This document shows positions 52,871 through 60,459 of a stretch of DNA of 64,000 nucleotides, one piece after another. The DNA lies in NCBI GenBank assembly GCA_022825825.1, contig JAJDWA010000050.1, forward strand, positions 1 to 64,000, in the 5' to 3' direction. How positions within the stretch are numbered: position 1 is the stretch's first letter; each line of letters begins with the position of its first letter. The notes under the pieces were generated by a model, which was not told the DNA's origin, made no database searches, and worked only from the letters and a program-made list of their open reading frames with translations. Origin of the DNA: Candidatus Poribacteria bacterium (GTDB taxonomy: Bacteria; Poribacteria; WGA-4E; WGA-3G). Position numbers and translations under genes: made by a program.

Positions 52871-53385
52871 AAATTAGATGCATTTTACTCATTTTGTTAG
52901 GGATCATCGCACTCGGTTGTGGCGGCTCTGAATTCGATCCGCCTACCCTTTATTTCACAGATGATGTTGATATTCGGGATATACGGGTATTTGCCGCTAT
53001 AGACCCTCCCCTAACAGGGTTCGCAGATATAAAAATAGTATTCGTCGGTCCGTATTGTGGCAAATGTCTCCACTATCAAGATACAGAGTATCAACTGGAA
53101 GAGACACGCCTGTTTGTCTGTTTAGTTGTGGGTATCACCAATGTGACGTGTTTTTGTGAGCCCAATATTCTACTTCGAAATGTATCTGGCGAGGTTTCTC
53201 TGCGTCTACCGCTCGGTGAATACAGTGTTTTTCAATGGGGAAAACGGACGGCAAACCCCTCATTGTCTTTCGAGTCGATGCAGATAAGGTTGTTATCTCT
53301 AAAAATCAGAAAAACGAAGAAAAAATCGCACAGAATCGCCTCTAAGCCTCTTCAAAACAACGCCCCTGTGGTCATCTTCTCCTGA
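52867..53385 (+). CDS. Lipoprotein, C-terminus running into repeat R
   Basis: 172 residues. Signal peptide with lipobox IIALGC (Cys ~18), a Gly/Ser start (GGSEFDPPT), then a beta-rich region with four close cysteines (GPYCGKCLHYQ, TCFCEPNILL). The last ~16 residues (IASKPLQNNAPVVIFS) are encoded by repeat R copy 3, so the gene has lost or replaced its original stop. Coupled to the CoiA-like gene. Function unknown. Confidence 0.6.
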   Translation: MKIRCILLILLGIIALGCGGSEFDPPTLYFTDDVDIRDIRVFAAIDPPLTGFADIKIVFVGPYCGKCLHYQDTEYQLEETRLFVCLVVGITNVTCFCEPNILLRNVSGEVSLRLPLGEYSVFQWGKRTANPSLSFESMQIRLLSLKIRKTKKKSHRIASKPLQNNAPVVIFS

Positions 53386-53420
53386 TATTAACAACTCACA
53401 GCCTACCGTGACACACGCCT
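53310..53420. repeat. Dispersed intergenic repeat R, copy 3
   Basis: Contains AATCGCCTCTAAGCCTCTTC, CCCCTGTGGTCATCTTCTCC and ATTAACAACTCACAGCC. It overlaps the last 25 codons of the lipoprotein gene. Confidence 0.65.
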
Positions 53421-53598
53421 GAGACGATGTTTGACCTTCACCGCACAACGTATGAAAAAAAACGATTTTTTTTGCGTTCCGCCCGATCATGAGCACCGTT
53501 TTTCAGCGCAGCAGAAACAGAGAAAGTCAATGTTTATCAGGGGTCAGGGAGAGAGAGCATCAGGGAGGCGTGCAAAGCAACAGCGAAAAAACAGTCAG

Positions 53599-53669
53599 AA
53601 ACGGACAGAAGCATGCCCCAAACGGACAAAATTCACGAGAAAACGGACAGTTTTCAGCGGAAACGGACA
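53599..53669. repeat. Four AAACGGACA iterons
   Basis: AAACGGACA at 53599, 53620, 53641 and 53661, that is, spaced 21, 21 and 20 bp, so all lie on one face of the helix. They lie at the 3' end of the wHTH gene on the opposite strand. Such spacing is typical of origin iterons or partition (centromere) sites. Confidence 0.75.
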
Positions 53670-53675
53670 GACGTT

Positions 53676-54827
53676 TCACCAGACTCTTCCAAAAACAATC
53701 AGCGGCGCGGGATCCGTTGTTTTTCGGTTTAGCAGTATTTTCCGCGCGTTCGCCTCGGAGATCGGTTCAGTGCTATTAGGCGGATACAGTTCTTGTGCCG
53801 TCCCATCATACGCCCACAACCCGACCTCATAATTGGGGGGCGTATTTTTTCTCGCACGAGGCATACTGAAGACAATCGCTTTCATATCCGCATGATAGTG
53901 TGTTGTCACCTCGAAAAACGCCTCGATCGGCGCGTTCTGTAGATCGAGGCGCGCCGACTTAGACACTTCCGCTTCGGCATCGGCTTTAGCGAGTTGCGGA
54001 TTCGTGTTCCAGCCGAGATGCACCAGCGACCACCTTTTCATGAGCCTGCCAACCGTCGCGACGCACGCGTTGAAGGTTTTGACGCTCTTGATCCGCTCGG
54101 TATCACTCACGTCCTCCAACGTAAATCCATCCTTCACGCCACCCTTGCAAACATCAATCATTTCAGTATAGACGCGGAGCAACTCATCAATGATTTCTCG
54201 ATTATCCGCTTCCGTCCACTTCACCGATCTGTGCAACTTGTAAACGCCTTTTTTGACGAGGGACACCTGGTCCACCGATAGCATTTCTGTGAGATCCCGC
54301 CGCACGGTTCGCTCAGAGCGTCCGGTCTTTCGGGCGATCGCAGCAGTCGATTGCTCACCCGCCTCGAGAAAGTTAGAAATCGCAGCAGCGACCATTGATT
54401 TCTTTACTTTCGGGGGCGCGGGGGACGGAGCGTCGGTTTCTTCGAGTTTTTCACCGGTGATGAAAGGTTCATCTTCACTTTCGGGGAGTGCGCGCAACCG
54501 TATCTTCAGTTCTACCATGTTGTCATCTGTATAAGAAACGTCTTCGGTATCTTCCTCTGGCGTGGACTTCTGATTGGAGAGTTCCGCGGCAGCTTGACGT
54601 GCCTGATATGTGTTAGAATCGTAGCCTCGATTTGCGAACGACCACCGGCGCAAGAGCGCGTCAATGGTAAGGGCTATCGACTTCAATGTTTGCAGTGATT
54701 TCAGTTTCGTGGGGAGATCCGCAGTGCCGAGCTGCTCGACAAAATCCGCATATCTTGAGAGTAAATCGGCATAATAGTCGAGTAGCTGATTGATCGTCGC
54801 TTTGTTATTGTCTTCTGTCCACGCCAT
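53676..54827 (-). CDS. Winged-helix DNA-binding protein beside iterons
   Basis: 383 residues from ATG 54827 (GGGAGG upstream on the minus strand; the frame continues to 54917 through repeat R). Two halves each begin with a similar helical segment (ATINQLLDYYADLLSRYADF; NREIIDELLRVYTEMIDVCK), suggesting an internal duplication. Between them lies an HTH (AAIARKTGRSERTVRRDLTE then LVKKGVYKL). The C-terminus is a soluble domain (VGLWAYDGTAQELYPPNSTE). The iterons at its 3' end suggest a replication or partition role; that is inference. Confidence 0.6.
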   Translation of the reverse strand: MAWTEDNNKATINQLLDYYADLLSRYADFVEQLGTADLPTKLKSLQTLKSIALTIDALLRRWSFANRGYDSNTYQARQAAAELSNQKSTPEEDTEDVSYTDDNMVELKIRLRALPESEDEPFITGEKLEETDAPSPAPPKVKKSMVAAAISNFLEAGEQSTAAIARKTGRSERTVRRDLTEMLSVDQVSLVKKGVYKLHRSVKWTEADNREIIDELLRVYTEMIDVCKGGVKDGFTLEDVSDTERIKSVKTFNACVATVGRLMKRWSLVHLGWNTNPQLAKADAEAEVSKSARLDLQNAPIEAFFEVTTHYHADMKAIVFSMPRARKNTPPNYEVGLWAYDGTAQELYPPNSTEPISEANARKILLNRKTTDPAPLIVFGRVW

Positions 54828-54884
54828 CCTCAAGCCTCCCGGAGAAAGATATATAACAGTATAGCACGTCCGAAAGAAAAAACG

Positions 54885-54965
54885 CACGAGAATCGCCGAC
54901 AAGCCCTTTGATTTCACGCCCCTGTGGTAGAACCCTCTGGAGATTGAGACTCACAACTGGCATTG
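54885..54965. repeat. Dispersed intergenic repeat R, copy 4
   Basis: Contains GAATCGCCGACAAGCCCTTT, ACGCCCCTGTGGTAGAACCC and a weaker end. On the minus strand it forms the leader directly upstream of the 54827 gene. Confidence 0.6.
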
Positions 54966-55330
54966 AATCTGTCCAGTAAGATTTTGTATCTCGGTATCTT
55001 CGTCACGCATTATTGAGAATCAAACGATCAGGGATCCATGCTCAAAAGTACAATCAAAGAATTAATGAGAAGTTAATGTCTAATTTTCGCCTCACACAAT
55101 ATCCGAGTGAATCGTTGGGAATTCATGCGACAGCGTGAAGTGTAACAGACAAGTCTTCAGGACAGTTCCACTTCAAGAATCGACACAGAACGTCAAGCAT
55201 CCGAACATCCAATAACGGATCCGAACCCTGAACCCGAATCCGATATGAACGATGGCACATCATTCTAGTCTCAACCCAATTGGTGAATCCTACCTTTTTC
55301 GGTGGGTTCACCTTTTTGGGTAGAATCTCG
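54966..55330. other. Mostly gene-free
   Basis: A minus-strand frame at 55123-55311 (GTG start, MNPPKKVGFTNWVETRM, ending VTLHAVA, 62 codons, AAAAGG upstream) may be a small gene or fragment; I give it about one chance in four. GGTGAATCC/GGGTTCACC near 55280-55310 can form a weak stem. Nothing else seen. Confidence 0.35.
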
Positions 55331-55696
55331 TCAATATGGATAGATTAAATCCTGAAAAAAATGAATGAGGGCACCCTTCACGGCTTTACGAAGATCTTCG
55401 CCCAAAAGCGAAGTCTCAAGGATTAAATCTAACTCATTTTCTACTTCGTGTAAGTCCAGTCCCGCTTGCACAGCATCATAGAGAAGCTGGAGCTTGTAGG
55501 TAGATATGATATTTGCAATATCAATATTGGAGATGACGTCGTCGATAACTTCATCAAGAGCTGCGTTGAATGCGGCGTCAAGTGCATCTTCTATCACCAT
55601 ACCGACATCAATATTATCAGAGAAAATTCCTTCACGCTCAACAGCAGCATGAATCTCATGGTAAAGTACTTCTCTAACCAACTCCTCAACACTCAT
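55331..55696 (-). CDS. Hypothetical acidic helical protein
   Basis: 121 residues from ATG 55696. It is almost all helix-forming and acidic: MSVEELVREVLYHEIHAAVE, then IEDALDAAFNAALDEVIDDV and IISTYKLQLLYDAVQAGLDL. No Cys, no membrane segment. The ribosome site is weak. It might be a plasmid-encoded regulatory or immunity protein, but no family was recognised. Confidence 0.5.
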   Translation of the reverse strand: MSVEELVREVLYHEIHAAVEREGIFSDNIDVGMVIEDALDAAFNAALDEVIDDVISNIDIANIISTYKLQLLYDAVQAGLDLHEVENELDLILETSLLGEDLRKAVKGALIHFFQDLIYPY

Positions 55697-55818
55697 TATA
55701 CTCTCGGCGCAAAAAAACACCGCCTCATTGTGTTATCACCCAGTCTGTCTACCCCTTCACTTCTCTCACCCGTAGCATGTGATACGTTCGCCTATCAGCA
55801 GACTCTTTTCGCTGTTCC

Positions 55819-55955
55819 TCACGCCGCCGCTTCCGTAGCAACTTCCGCTTTTAACTCTGACACATATCCTTGAAACTCGGCAAAAGACTTGAAACCGGCA
55901 GCACGCCAATCAACATCAGTGATCTTTTTTCGCTTGATCCCCGGTGTTCCTCAAA
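55819..55955 (-). pseudogene. C-terminal gene fragment
   Basis: An open frame on the minus strand ending in TGA (55819-55821) reads GTPGIKRKKITDVDWRAAGF, then KSFAEFQGYVSELKAEVATE. It has a protein-like composition, but the frame is blocked by a TGA just upstream and has no start. It abuts the decayed Rep_3 fragment. Probably the tail of a lost gene brought in by the rearrangement that broke the rep copy. Confidence 0.45.
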
Positions 55956-55973
55956 AAAAAACGCATCACAGCG

Positions 55974-56093
55974 CTCCCTGTAAGCATTGGCGAGTAGCAC
56001 ATTCCAAGCCCGCCGCTGCAAAAGCGAAATCTTACTCTGAATCTGAATCGCTGGACTCGTTTTGATCACTTCATCAATTTTCGCTAAGTTCAT
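55974..56093 (-). pseudogene. Decayed Rep_3 initiator, N-terminal 40 residues
   Basis: MNLAKIDEVIKTSPAIQIQS, KISLLQRRAWNVLLANAYRE is nearly the same as the first 40 residues of the intact initiator at 58249 (MHLAEINEVIKASPAIQIQS, KITHLQRRAWNVLLANAYNE). After that the match ends and the frame runs into unrelated sequence. It is on the opposite strand to the intact gene. Confidence 0.85.
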
Positions 56094-56330
56094 TCGAGAA
56101 ATATCTCCTTTTCGCATAGAACAATATACGACAAAAATGAGAGAACATCAACATAAACTTTCATCTTTCATCCCATAAACTCTCATTTTAAAATCTGGGA
56201 ATGTAGGTGTGGCGTGGTCGCATCGCACCCTTAAAATATTTAAAATTGATATATTAAAATAGTTAAACAACATACACCCAAACGGAACCTCTTTTAAGAG
56301 AGAAGGGCCTTCTATTTTTGTTTTTTAAGG
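56094..56330 (-). repeat. Left arm of inverted duplicated origin region
   Basis: Its complement matches 57878-58040 in order: AACAAAAATAG, GGCCCTTCTCTCTTAAAAGA, TGTTGTTTAACTATTTTAAT, ACGCCACACCTACATTCCCA, and two decayed iterons (GAGAGTTTATGGGATGAAAG). This copy keeps the shared box TAGGTGTGGCGTGG (56204-56217), but its iterons are reduced to about two. Confidence 0.85.
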
Positions 56331-56460
56331 ATAAAAAATTTAAAGAATTGAAGTCGTCTTCCATAGAAGCGATCCCAGTAGCATAGCCTGTGAATCTGAG
56401 TTCCCTCTTCTTCGATTGACCGACACCTTCTGACTTCTTCCCACCCTCCATCCTTACACC
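56315..56460 (+). repeat. Dispersed repeat, copy B (first copy at 5.08 kb)
   Basis: Matches 5080-5235 in the same orientation, including TTTAAAGAATTGAAGTC, TCTTCCATAGAAGC and GTAGCATAGCCTGTGA (ATAGCATAGACTGTGA in copy A). It begins inside the left arm of the inverted duplication. Confidence 0.65.
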
Positions 56461-56539
56461 GACACTTATCCGCTCGGAGTTTTCTGCCATCCTATGAAAC
56501 TCTGATGTGAATCTGACGTTTTATCTCTGTGATGGATTG

Positions 56540-56645
56540 CTGGCATGATGTCATACTGGTACACTGACATGATGCCATGATGTTCCACTTATTTGATGGT
56601 ATGCTTGTTTGATGTCATACTTGTTTGCTGGCATGCCATCATGTA
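56540..56645. promoter_or_regulatory. Repeated operator/centromere-like sites upstream of parA
   Basis: Five related 11-mers: TGATGTCATAC (~56545), TGATGCCATGA (~56571), TGATGGTATGC (~56594), TGATGTCATAC (~56611) and TGCTGGCATGC (~56628); the last three are 17 bp apart. Arrays like this upstream of parA bind the RHH or ParB partner, giving both autoregulation and partition. Role inferred from position. Confidence 0.6.
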
Positions 56646-56662
56646 TACATGGAGGTATTTCG

Positions 56663-57286
56663 ATGAAGACGTTAGCGATTCTCTCCCGGAAAGGCGGGAG
56701 CGGGAAAAGCACTTTTGCCGTGCATCTCGCCGTCGCCGCAGAAAAGGCTGGACACACGACTGCCCTGATAGATTTAGATCCACAGGCTTCTGCGGTAAAG
56801 TGGAGCCACCGGCGCGAAGGGGAGTCCCCTGTGGTTATCTCAGCGCATTCGACGTTACTGAACCAAGTCTTGGAGACTGCCGAAGAGAGAGGCGTATCTC
56901 TGTGTATCTTAGATACCTCTCCGCATTCGGAGTCAGCCGCGCTCGATGCCGCAAAAGCCGCAGATCTCGCAGTGATTCCCTCGCGTCCGTCAATCTTTGA
57001 TTTGGAGGCTGTCGGCGATACCATCCAGATTGCGAACATAGCGAAGGTACCGATCCGGGTTGTTTTGAACGGTGTCAAGCCCTCGGGGAGCGTCGTTATC
57101 AAGGCGAAAAAGGCACTCGAAATATATGACGTTCCCTGCGCACCCTGCACCCTGGGCGATCGTGTCGCTTTCTCGCATTCCGTTGTCGATGGTATCACCG
57201 CTCAAGAATACGAACCCACGGGCAAGGCGAGCCGAGAGGTCGGGGCTTTGTACGCGTATTTATCCAGAGAATTGGAGGTGGTGTAG
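56663..57286 (+). CDS. parA: ParA-type partition ATPase
   Basis: 207 residues from ATG 56663, with GGAGGT seven bases upstream; the frame opens earlier, but that start has no ribosome site. The deviant Walker A is KGGSGKST (~10-17), preceded by MKTLAILSR. Walker A' is LIDLDPQASAVKW and Walker B is LCILDTSPHSES. It lacks an N-terminal HTH, so it is of the short ParA (type Ib-like) class, which pairs with a small ribbon-helix-helix protein. It drives plasmid segregation by an ATP-dependent gradient on the nucleoid. The next gene starts two bases after the stop. Confidence 0.9.
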   Translation: MKTLAILSRKGGSGKSTFAVHLAVAAEKAGHTTALIDLDPQASAVKWSHRREGESPVVISAHSTLLNQVLETAEERGVSLCILDTSPHSESAALDAAKAADLAVIPSRPSIFDLEAVGDTIQIANIAKVPIRVVLNGVKPSGSVVIKAKKALEIYDVPCAPCTLGDRVAFSHSVVDGITAQEYEPTGKASREVGALYAYLSRELEVV

Positions 57287-57287
57287 T

Positions 57288-57566
57288 ATGGCAGGACCGA
57301 AAACAGATCTCAAAGACGCTTTACAGCAGAGCGGCGGGAAGGTCCCACCCACAGAACCCGAAGCTAAGGAAAAAGCAGTACCACCTGTGAGTCGTCAACA
57401 GAGCCTCTCGCGGGTCGGAAAAAAACCTGTGACTGTGTATTATGGGAAAGAAGCACACTTACAGTTGAAAATCTTGGCGGCGGAACAGGACACAACCATC
57501 CAGCAACTACACCAAGACGCTCTGAATGCATTGTTTGTAAAGCACGGTAAACCACCGATCGCATAA
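57288..57566 (+). CDS. Ribbon-helix-helix partition partner (ParB-like)
   Basis: 92 residues from ATG 57288, GGAGGTG nine bases upstream within parA; the frame opens further up in parA, but that part is a shadow. A basic, disordered N-terminus (MAGPKTDLKDALQQSGG to QSLSRVGKKPVTVYYG) is followed by the RHH-like fold: strand VTVYYGKEAHLQLKILAAE, helix TTIQQLHQDALNALF, and the end KHGKPPIA. Small partners of short ParA proteins bind repeats upstream of parA and stimulate the ATPase. The orphan frame at 35482 is a relative. Confidence 0.8.
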   Translation: MAGPKTDLKDALQQSGGKVPPTEPEAKEKAVPPVSRQQSLSRVGKKPVTVYYGKEAHLQLKILAAEQDTTIQQLHQDALNALFVKHGKPPIA

Positions 57567-57877
57567 ATCAGAATGCGTTGGGACCAGTAGGCGGTCATCG
57601 GCGCATCAAACGGAGGCGTACGCCGCCAGCGCAACGAAATTTGAGAGGTTTTCCAATGTGCTTTCATCCCCCTTACCATCTATACCGAATGCGAGTCCAT
57701 ACAGAACACAAACGCCGCCAAAGCAAAGAACGGAAAGGAATAGACCGGTAGCCCCGTGTCCCTCAACCCTCTTTCTGTTTGATGGTTGCCCTCTCTTTCT
57801 TTTTCGTGGTTGCCCGCTTTGGGACAAACTTTCTCCGTTCCCTCTCGTCTTAAATATATATATATTGAGTGAACAAC
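57567..57877. other. Gene-free stretch between RHH gene and origin
   Basis: No gene seen; frames on the minus strand are low-complexity. A TATATATATATATT tract lies at about 57853-57868, directly before the right arm of the inverted duplication. Otherwise ordinary sequence. Confidence 0.4.
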
Positions 57878-58200
57878 AAAAATAGGAGGCCCTTCTCTCT
57901 TAAAAGAGACCGTTTGGGTGCATGTTGTTTAACTATTTTAATATTTTTTAACAGTTTTAAATGTTTTAAGGGGGCGATCCACCCACGCCACACCTACATT
58001 CCCAAGTCTAAAGGTGATAGTTTATGGGATGAAAGGTGACGGTTTACAGGACGAAAGGTGATAGTTTATGGGATGAAAGGTAATTGTTTATGGGAAACTT
58101 CTGAAAATCCACGTCCAGCAACGGCTAAAATTGGATTTTTCAGGCGAAAGGTGATAGTTTATGGGATGAAAGGTGATAATTATCTTAAAAAAAAATAACT
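57878..58200 (+). repeat. Plasmid-type origin: iterons and right arm of inverted duplication
   Basis: Six 22-bp-spaced iterons of the type AAAGGTGATAGTTTATGGGA: 58010, 58032, 58054, 58076 and, after a 50-bp gap, 58147 and 58169. Upstream is the AT-rich arm (TTGTTTAACTATTTTAATAT) and the 15-mer CCCACGCCACACCTA (57982-57996). Iterons directly upstream of a Rep_3 gene are the classical arrangement of theta-replicating plasmids, where the initiator binds iterons and represses itself. Confidence 0.85.
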
Positions 58201-58248
58201 TGTATGGTAAAATACATAGCATATCTTTCAAAGAAAAGGGAACCCCTA

Positions 58249-59559
58249 ATGCACTTAGCAGAAATCAACGAAGTCATTAAAGCCAGTCCAGCCATCCAGA
58301 TACAGAGCAAGATCACACATCTACAGCGGCGTGCGTGGAACGTGCTACTTGCCAATGCTTATAACGAACTGCCGAATACGAACATCCATCGGGTCAGTAT
58401 TGCCGAACTCGCGAGAAAACTCGGCTTTAACAGCCATAACGAGGAATATCTCAAGGAAACGTTAGAAGCACTTGTCGATTGCACGGTGAAGTGGAATATT
58501 TTGGAGAAAGACAAAGAAGTAGAATGGGGCGTTGCGAGTCTGTTGGGATCGGCACGGATTCAGGACGGTGTCTGTCTTTATGAGTTTCCGTATGTTTTGC
58601 GGATGAAACTCTACAACCCTCGCATTTACACGAAACTCAATCTCCGCCTGCAAAACCGATTCACCAGCCGATATGCGATGATTTTGTGGGAAGTCTGTTT
58701 CGACTACTTTGATGTGAGCCGAGATGAAGGTGAAACCCCCTTTATCCCACTTGAAACCTTCAGAAAACTCATGGGACTCGAAAAAGACGAATATCCTGTC
58801 TTCAAAGTGCTCAACCGGGATGTCATCAAACCCGCCATCAAGGAAGTGAATGCGTTAACCAACTATTTCATTGAAGTCGAGCAGAAACGTATCGGACGGC
58901 GAATCGGCGAACTGAAGTTCAGGATATTGCGATTGAAAGAGATACCGGCAGAAACCGAACCCATGCAAGAAACGTTTCTGTTGGATATCGAAGATATCCC
59001 GCCTATCGCTGGGCAACTTATGCAAGCTGGCGTTGATCGGAACATGGCGATCCGCATCGCTGAACAGGACTGGGCGTTCGTTGTGCCCGAAAAGGTCCCA
59101 CCGCCCGGCACATACCCCGACTTTGCGGCGTATGCTACCGAGAAGATTGAGATGTCGCTGCATACGGGCAGTGTTAAAAACCGAGGCGGGTTTATCGTTG
59201 AAGCCATCCGCGAACACTATATCGACCCCGAAGCCGAGGCATCCCGCAAGGCAGAGAAAGCCCGCGAACAACAAGCACTGCTCAACACGCTCAAGTCCGA
59301 GCGCGATGAGAAAATAGCAGTATTGATCCATCAAGCCGTCCGTCAGACCCCAGAACTTCTCGAAAAAGCCGCAACCCACCTGCCGAGCTTCGCCCGCCGA
59401 CGGCTTGATGACTATGAGTCCGTCCAAGCCGCGTATCAAGCCGAAGGCCACGTAGCAGGCACGCTGAAGGGGATTCTTGCCGAAGACTTCTGTGCCGAGT
59501 TACTCGCCCCCGTCTACGAGGCATATGAAGACGAAAAGGCACGAATCTTAGGTCAATAG
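58249..59559 (+). CDS. Rep_3 family plasmid replication initiator
   Basis: 436 residues from ATG 58249; this start is conserved in the decayed copy, and AAGGGAA precedes it. The Rep_3 double winged helix is recognisable: LQRRAWNVLLANAYNEL, VSIAELARKLGF, LKETLEALVDCTVKWNIL, then LNLRLQNRFTSRYAMILWEV and IPLETFRKLMGLEKDEYPVF, FKVLNRDVIKPAIKEVN. The C-terminal ~170 residues are a helical extension. It binds the iterons upstream and recruits the host replisome. Full length and apparently functional, unlike the copy at 55974. Confidence 0.9.
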   Translation: MHLAEINEVIKASPAIQIQSKITHLQRRAWNVLLANAYNELPNTNIHRVSIAELARKLGFNSHNEEYLKETLEALVDCTVKWNILEKDKEVEWGVASLLGSARIQDGVCLYEFPYVLRMKLYNPRIYTKLNLRLQNRFTSRYAMILWEVCFDYFDVSRDEGETPFIPLETFRKLMGLEKDEYPVFKVLNRDVIKPAIKEVNALTNYFIEVEQKRIGRRIGELKFRILRLKEIPAETEPMQETFLLDIEDIPPIAGQLMQAGVDRNMAIRIAEQDWAFVVPEKVPPPGTYPDFAAYATEKIEMSLHTGSVKNRGGFIVEAIREHYIDPEAEASRKAEKAREQQALLNTLKSERDEKIAVLIHQAVRQTPELLEKAATHLPSFARRRLDDYESVQAAYQAEGHVAGTLKGILAEDFCAELLAPVYEAYEDEKARILGQ

Positions 59560-59609
59560 AACACCAAAGTTCACCCTCGCGTTACTTACCCGCAAGGAAC
59601 AATGAAAAC

Positions 59610-59798
59610 ATGAAAGGCACAAGACCTTTAGACACCCACGAAATCCGAAAAGTCGCCGACTATTTTGACGGCACCTTAAACGCGGATATAATCTCGCGGA
59701 GCAGCAAGAAAAACAGACAACTGGCGAAATCGTTAGGATTGGATAAACCTCCTCAAAAATCCTTTCGAGAATCCCCTACAGGTTTCCATTTCCTTTGA
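59610..59798 (+). pseudogene. Tyrosine recombinase N-terminal fragment
   Basis: 62 codons starting MKGTRPLDTHEIRKVADYFD, the same start as the integrase remnant at 46311 (MKGTRPLDNDEIR). The catalytic domain is absent. The last part (LDKPPQKSFRESPTGFHFL) is encoded by a short copy of repeat R (59745-59790). Another truncated integrase of the same family. Confidence 0.65.
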
Positions 59799-59945
59799 CC
59801 CGACCTGGATCAGATTCACCAAGACCAACAGCCGTCTCCCAAGCAGTATCACGAAAAACCATATCAGGATTCAAGACCCCCTGAAGAATCTCATCTTCCG
59901 TCCTCTGGCACGTCATCGAGGAGTAGCATGCGCAAAAAGCTACAA

Positions 59946-60362
59946 TTATAGGATATCCATCGCATTTAAAATAATCAACAAGCCAACGCCCGAGCTGAAG
60001 CCCCAAAGTAGAGACCGCCGCCGAAGTGACTTGACTTCCGATTCATAAGCATCTACATACGCCGAGACATAAGCCGACGATTTCCCTAAAAATCGGTCAG
60101 ATCGAGGCGAAATCGGATAATACTGACTCGCACCAACCACCACACCGGGAGCAAACACACTGTATGTGATTGTACCGCCTGTTGTACCACCAGCTATATA
60201 CCAACCACCAATAAGTAATGGGACCGAAAACCCAGTCAAAGCCCATACTGTTTCGTTGACATCTTGCTCAGCTTCTCTCAGCGCATCCAATCTGGCGTTA
60301 TCTCCTACAGAGAGCATTGAAAAACCAAACATCATGATTATCAATAGTGCAATTCTTTTCAT
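59946..60362 (-). CDS. Small exported or membrane protein
   Basis: 138 residues from ATG 60362, with GAAAGG upstream on the minus strand inside a short copy of repeat R. Signal peptide MKRIALLIIMMFGFSMLSVG, a short helical region (ARLDALREAEQDVNETVWAL), a Gly-rich membrane segment (GFSVPLLIGGWYIAGGTTGG), then a second one near the C-terminus (SLLWGFSSGVGLLIILNAMD). Likely a small inner-membrane protein of unknown role. Confidence 0.6.
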   Translation of the reverse strand: MKRIALLIIMMFGFSMLSVGDNARLDALREAEQDVNETVWALTGFSVPLLIGGWYIAGGTTGGTITYSVFAPGVVVGASQYYPISPRSDRFLGKSSAYVSAYVDAYESEVKSLRRRSLLWGFSSGVGLLIILNAMDIL

Positions 60363-60459
60363 TAGAAAACCTTTCGAGAATCGCTTACAACGGCTTGTTA
60401 TGTTCACATTCATTTCCAAAACTATTAGAATCCCCCTCTTAAATTGAAAGCAGGCACAG

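Noticed and set aside
4885-56490. Similar minus-strand reading frames at 4885-5274 and 56263-56490
   Set aside because: They are the two copies of the dispersed repeat. Substitutions fall at all codon positions with no excess of synonymous changes, so the shared frame looks incidental.
57606-57827. 73-codon minus-strand frame next to the origin
   Set aside because: Low-complexity basic start, no ribosome site, no resemblance to known proteins.
58010-58190. CRISPR array
   Set aside because: The 22-bp periodic units are contiguous iterons without spacers, beside a Rep_3 gene and without cas genes.
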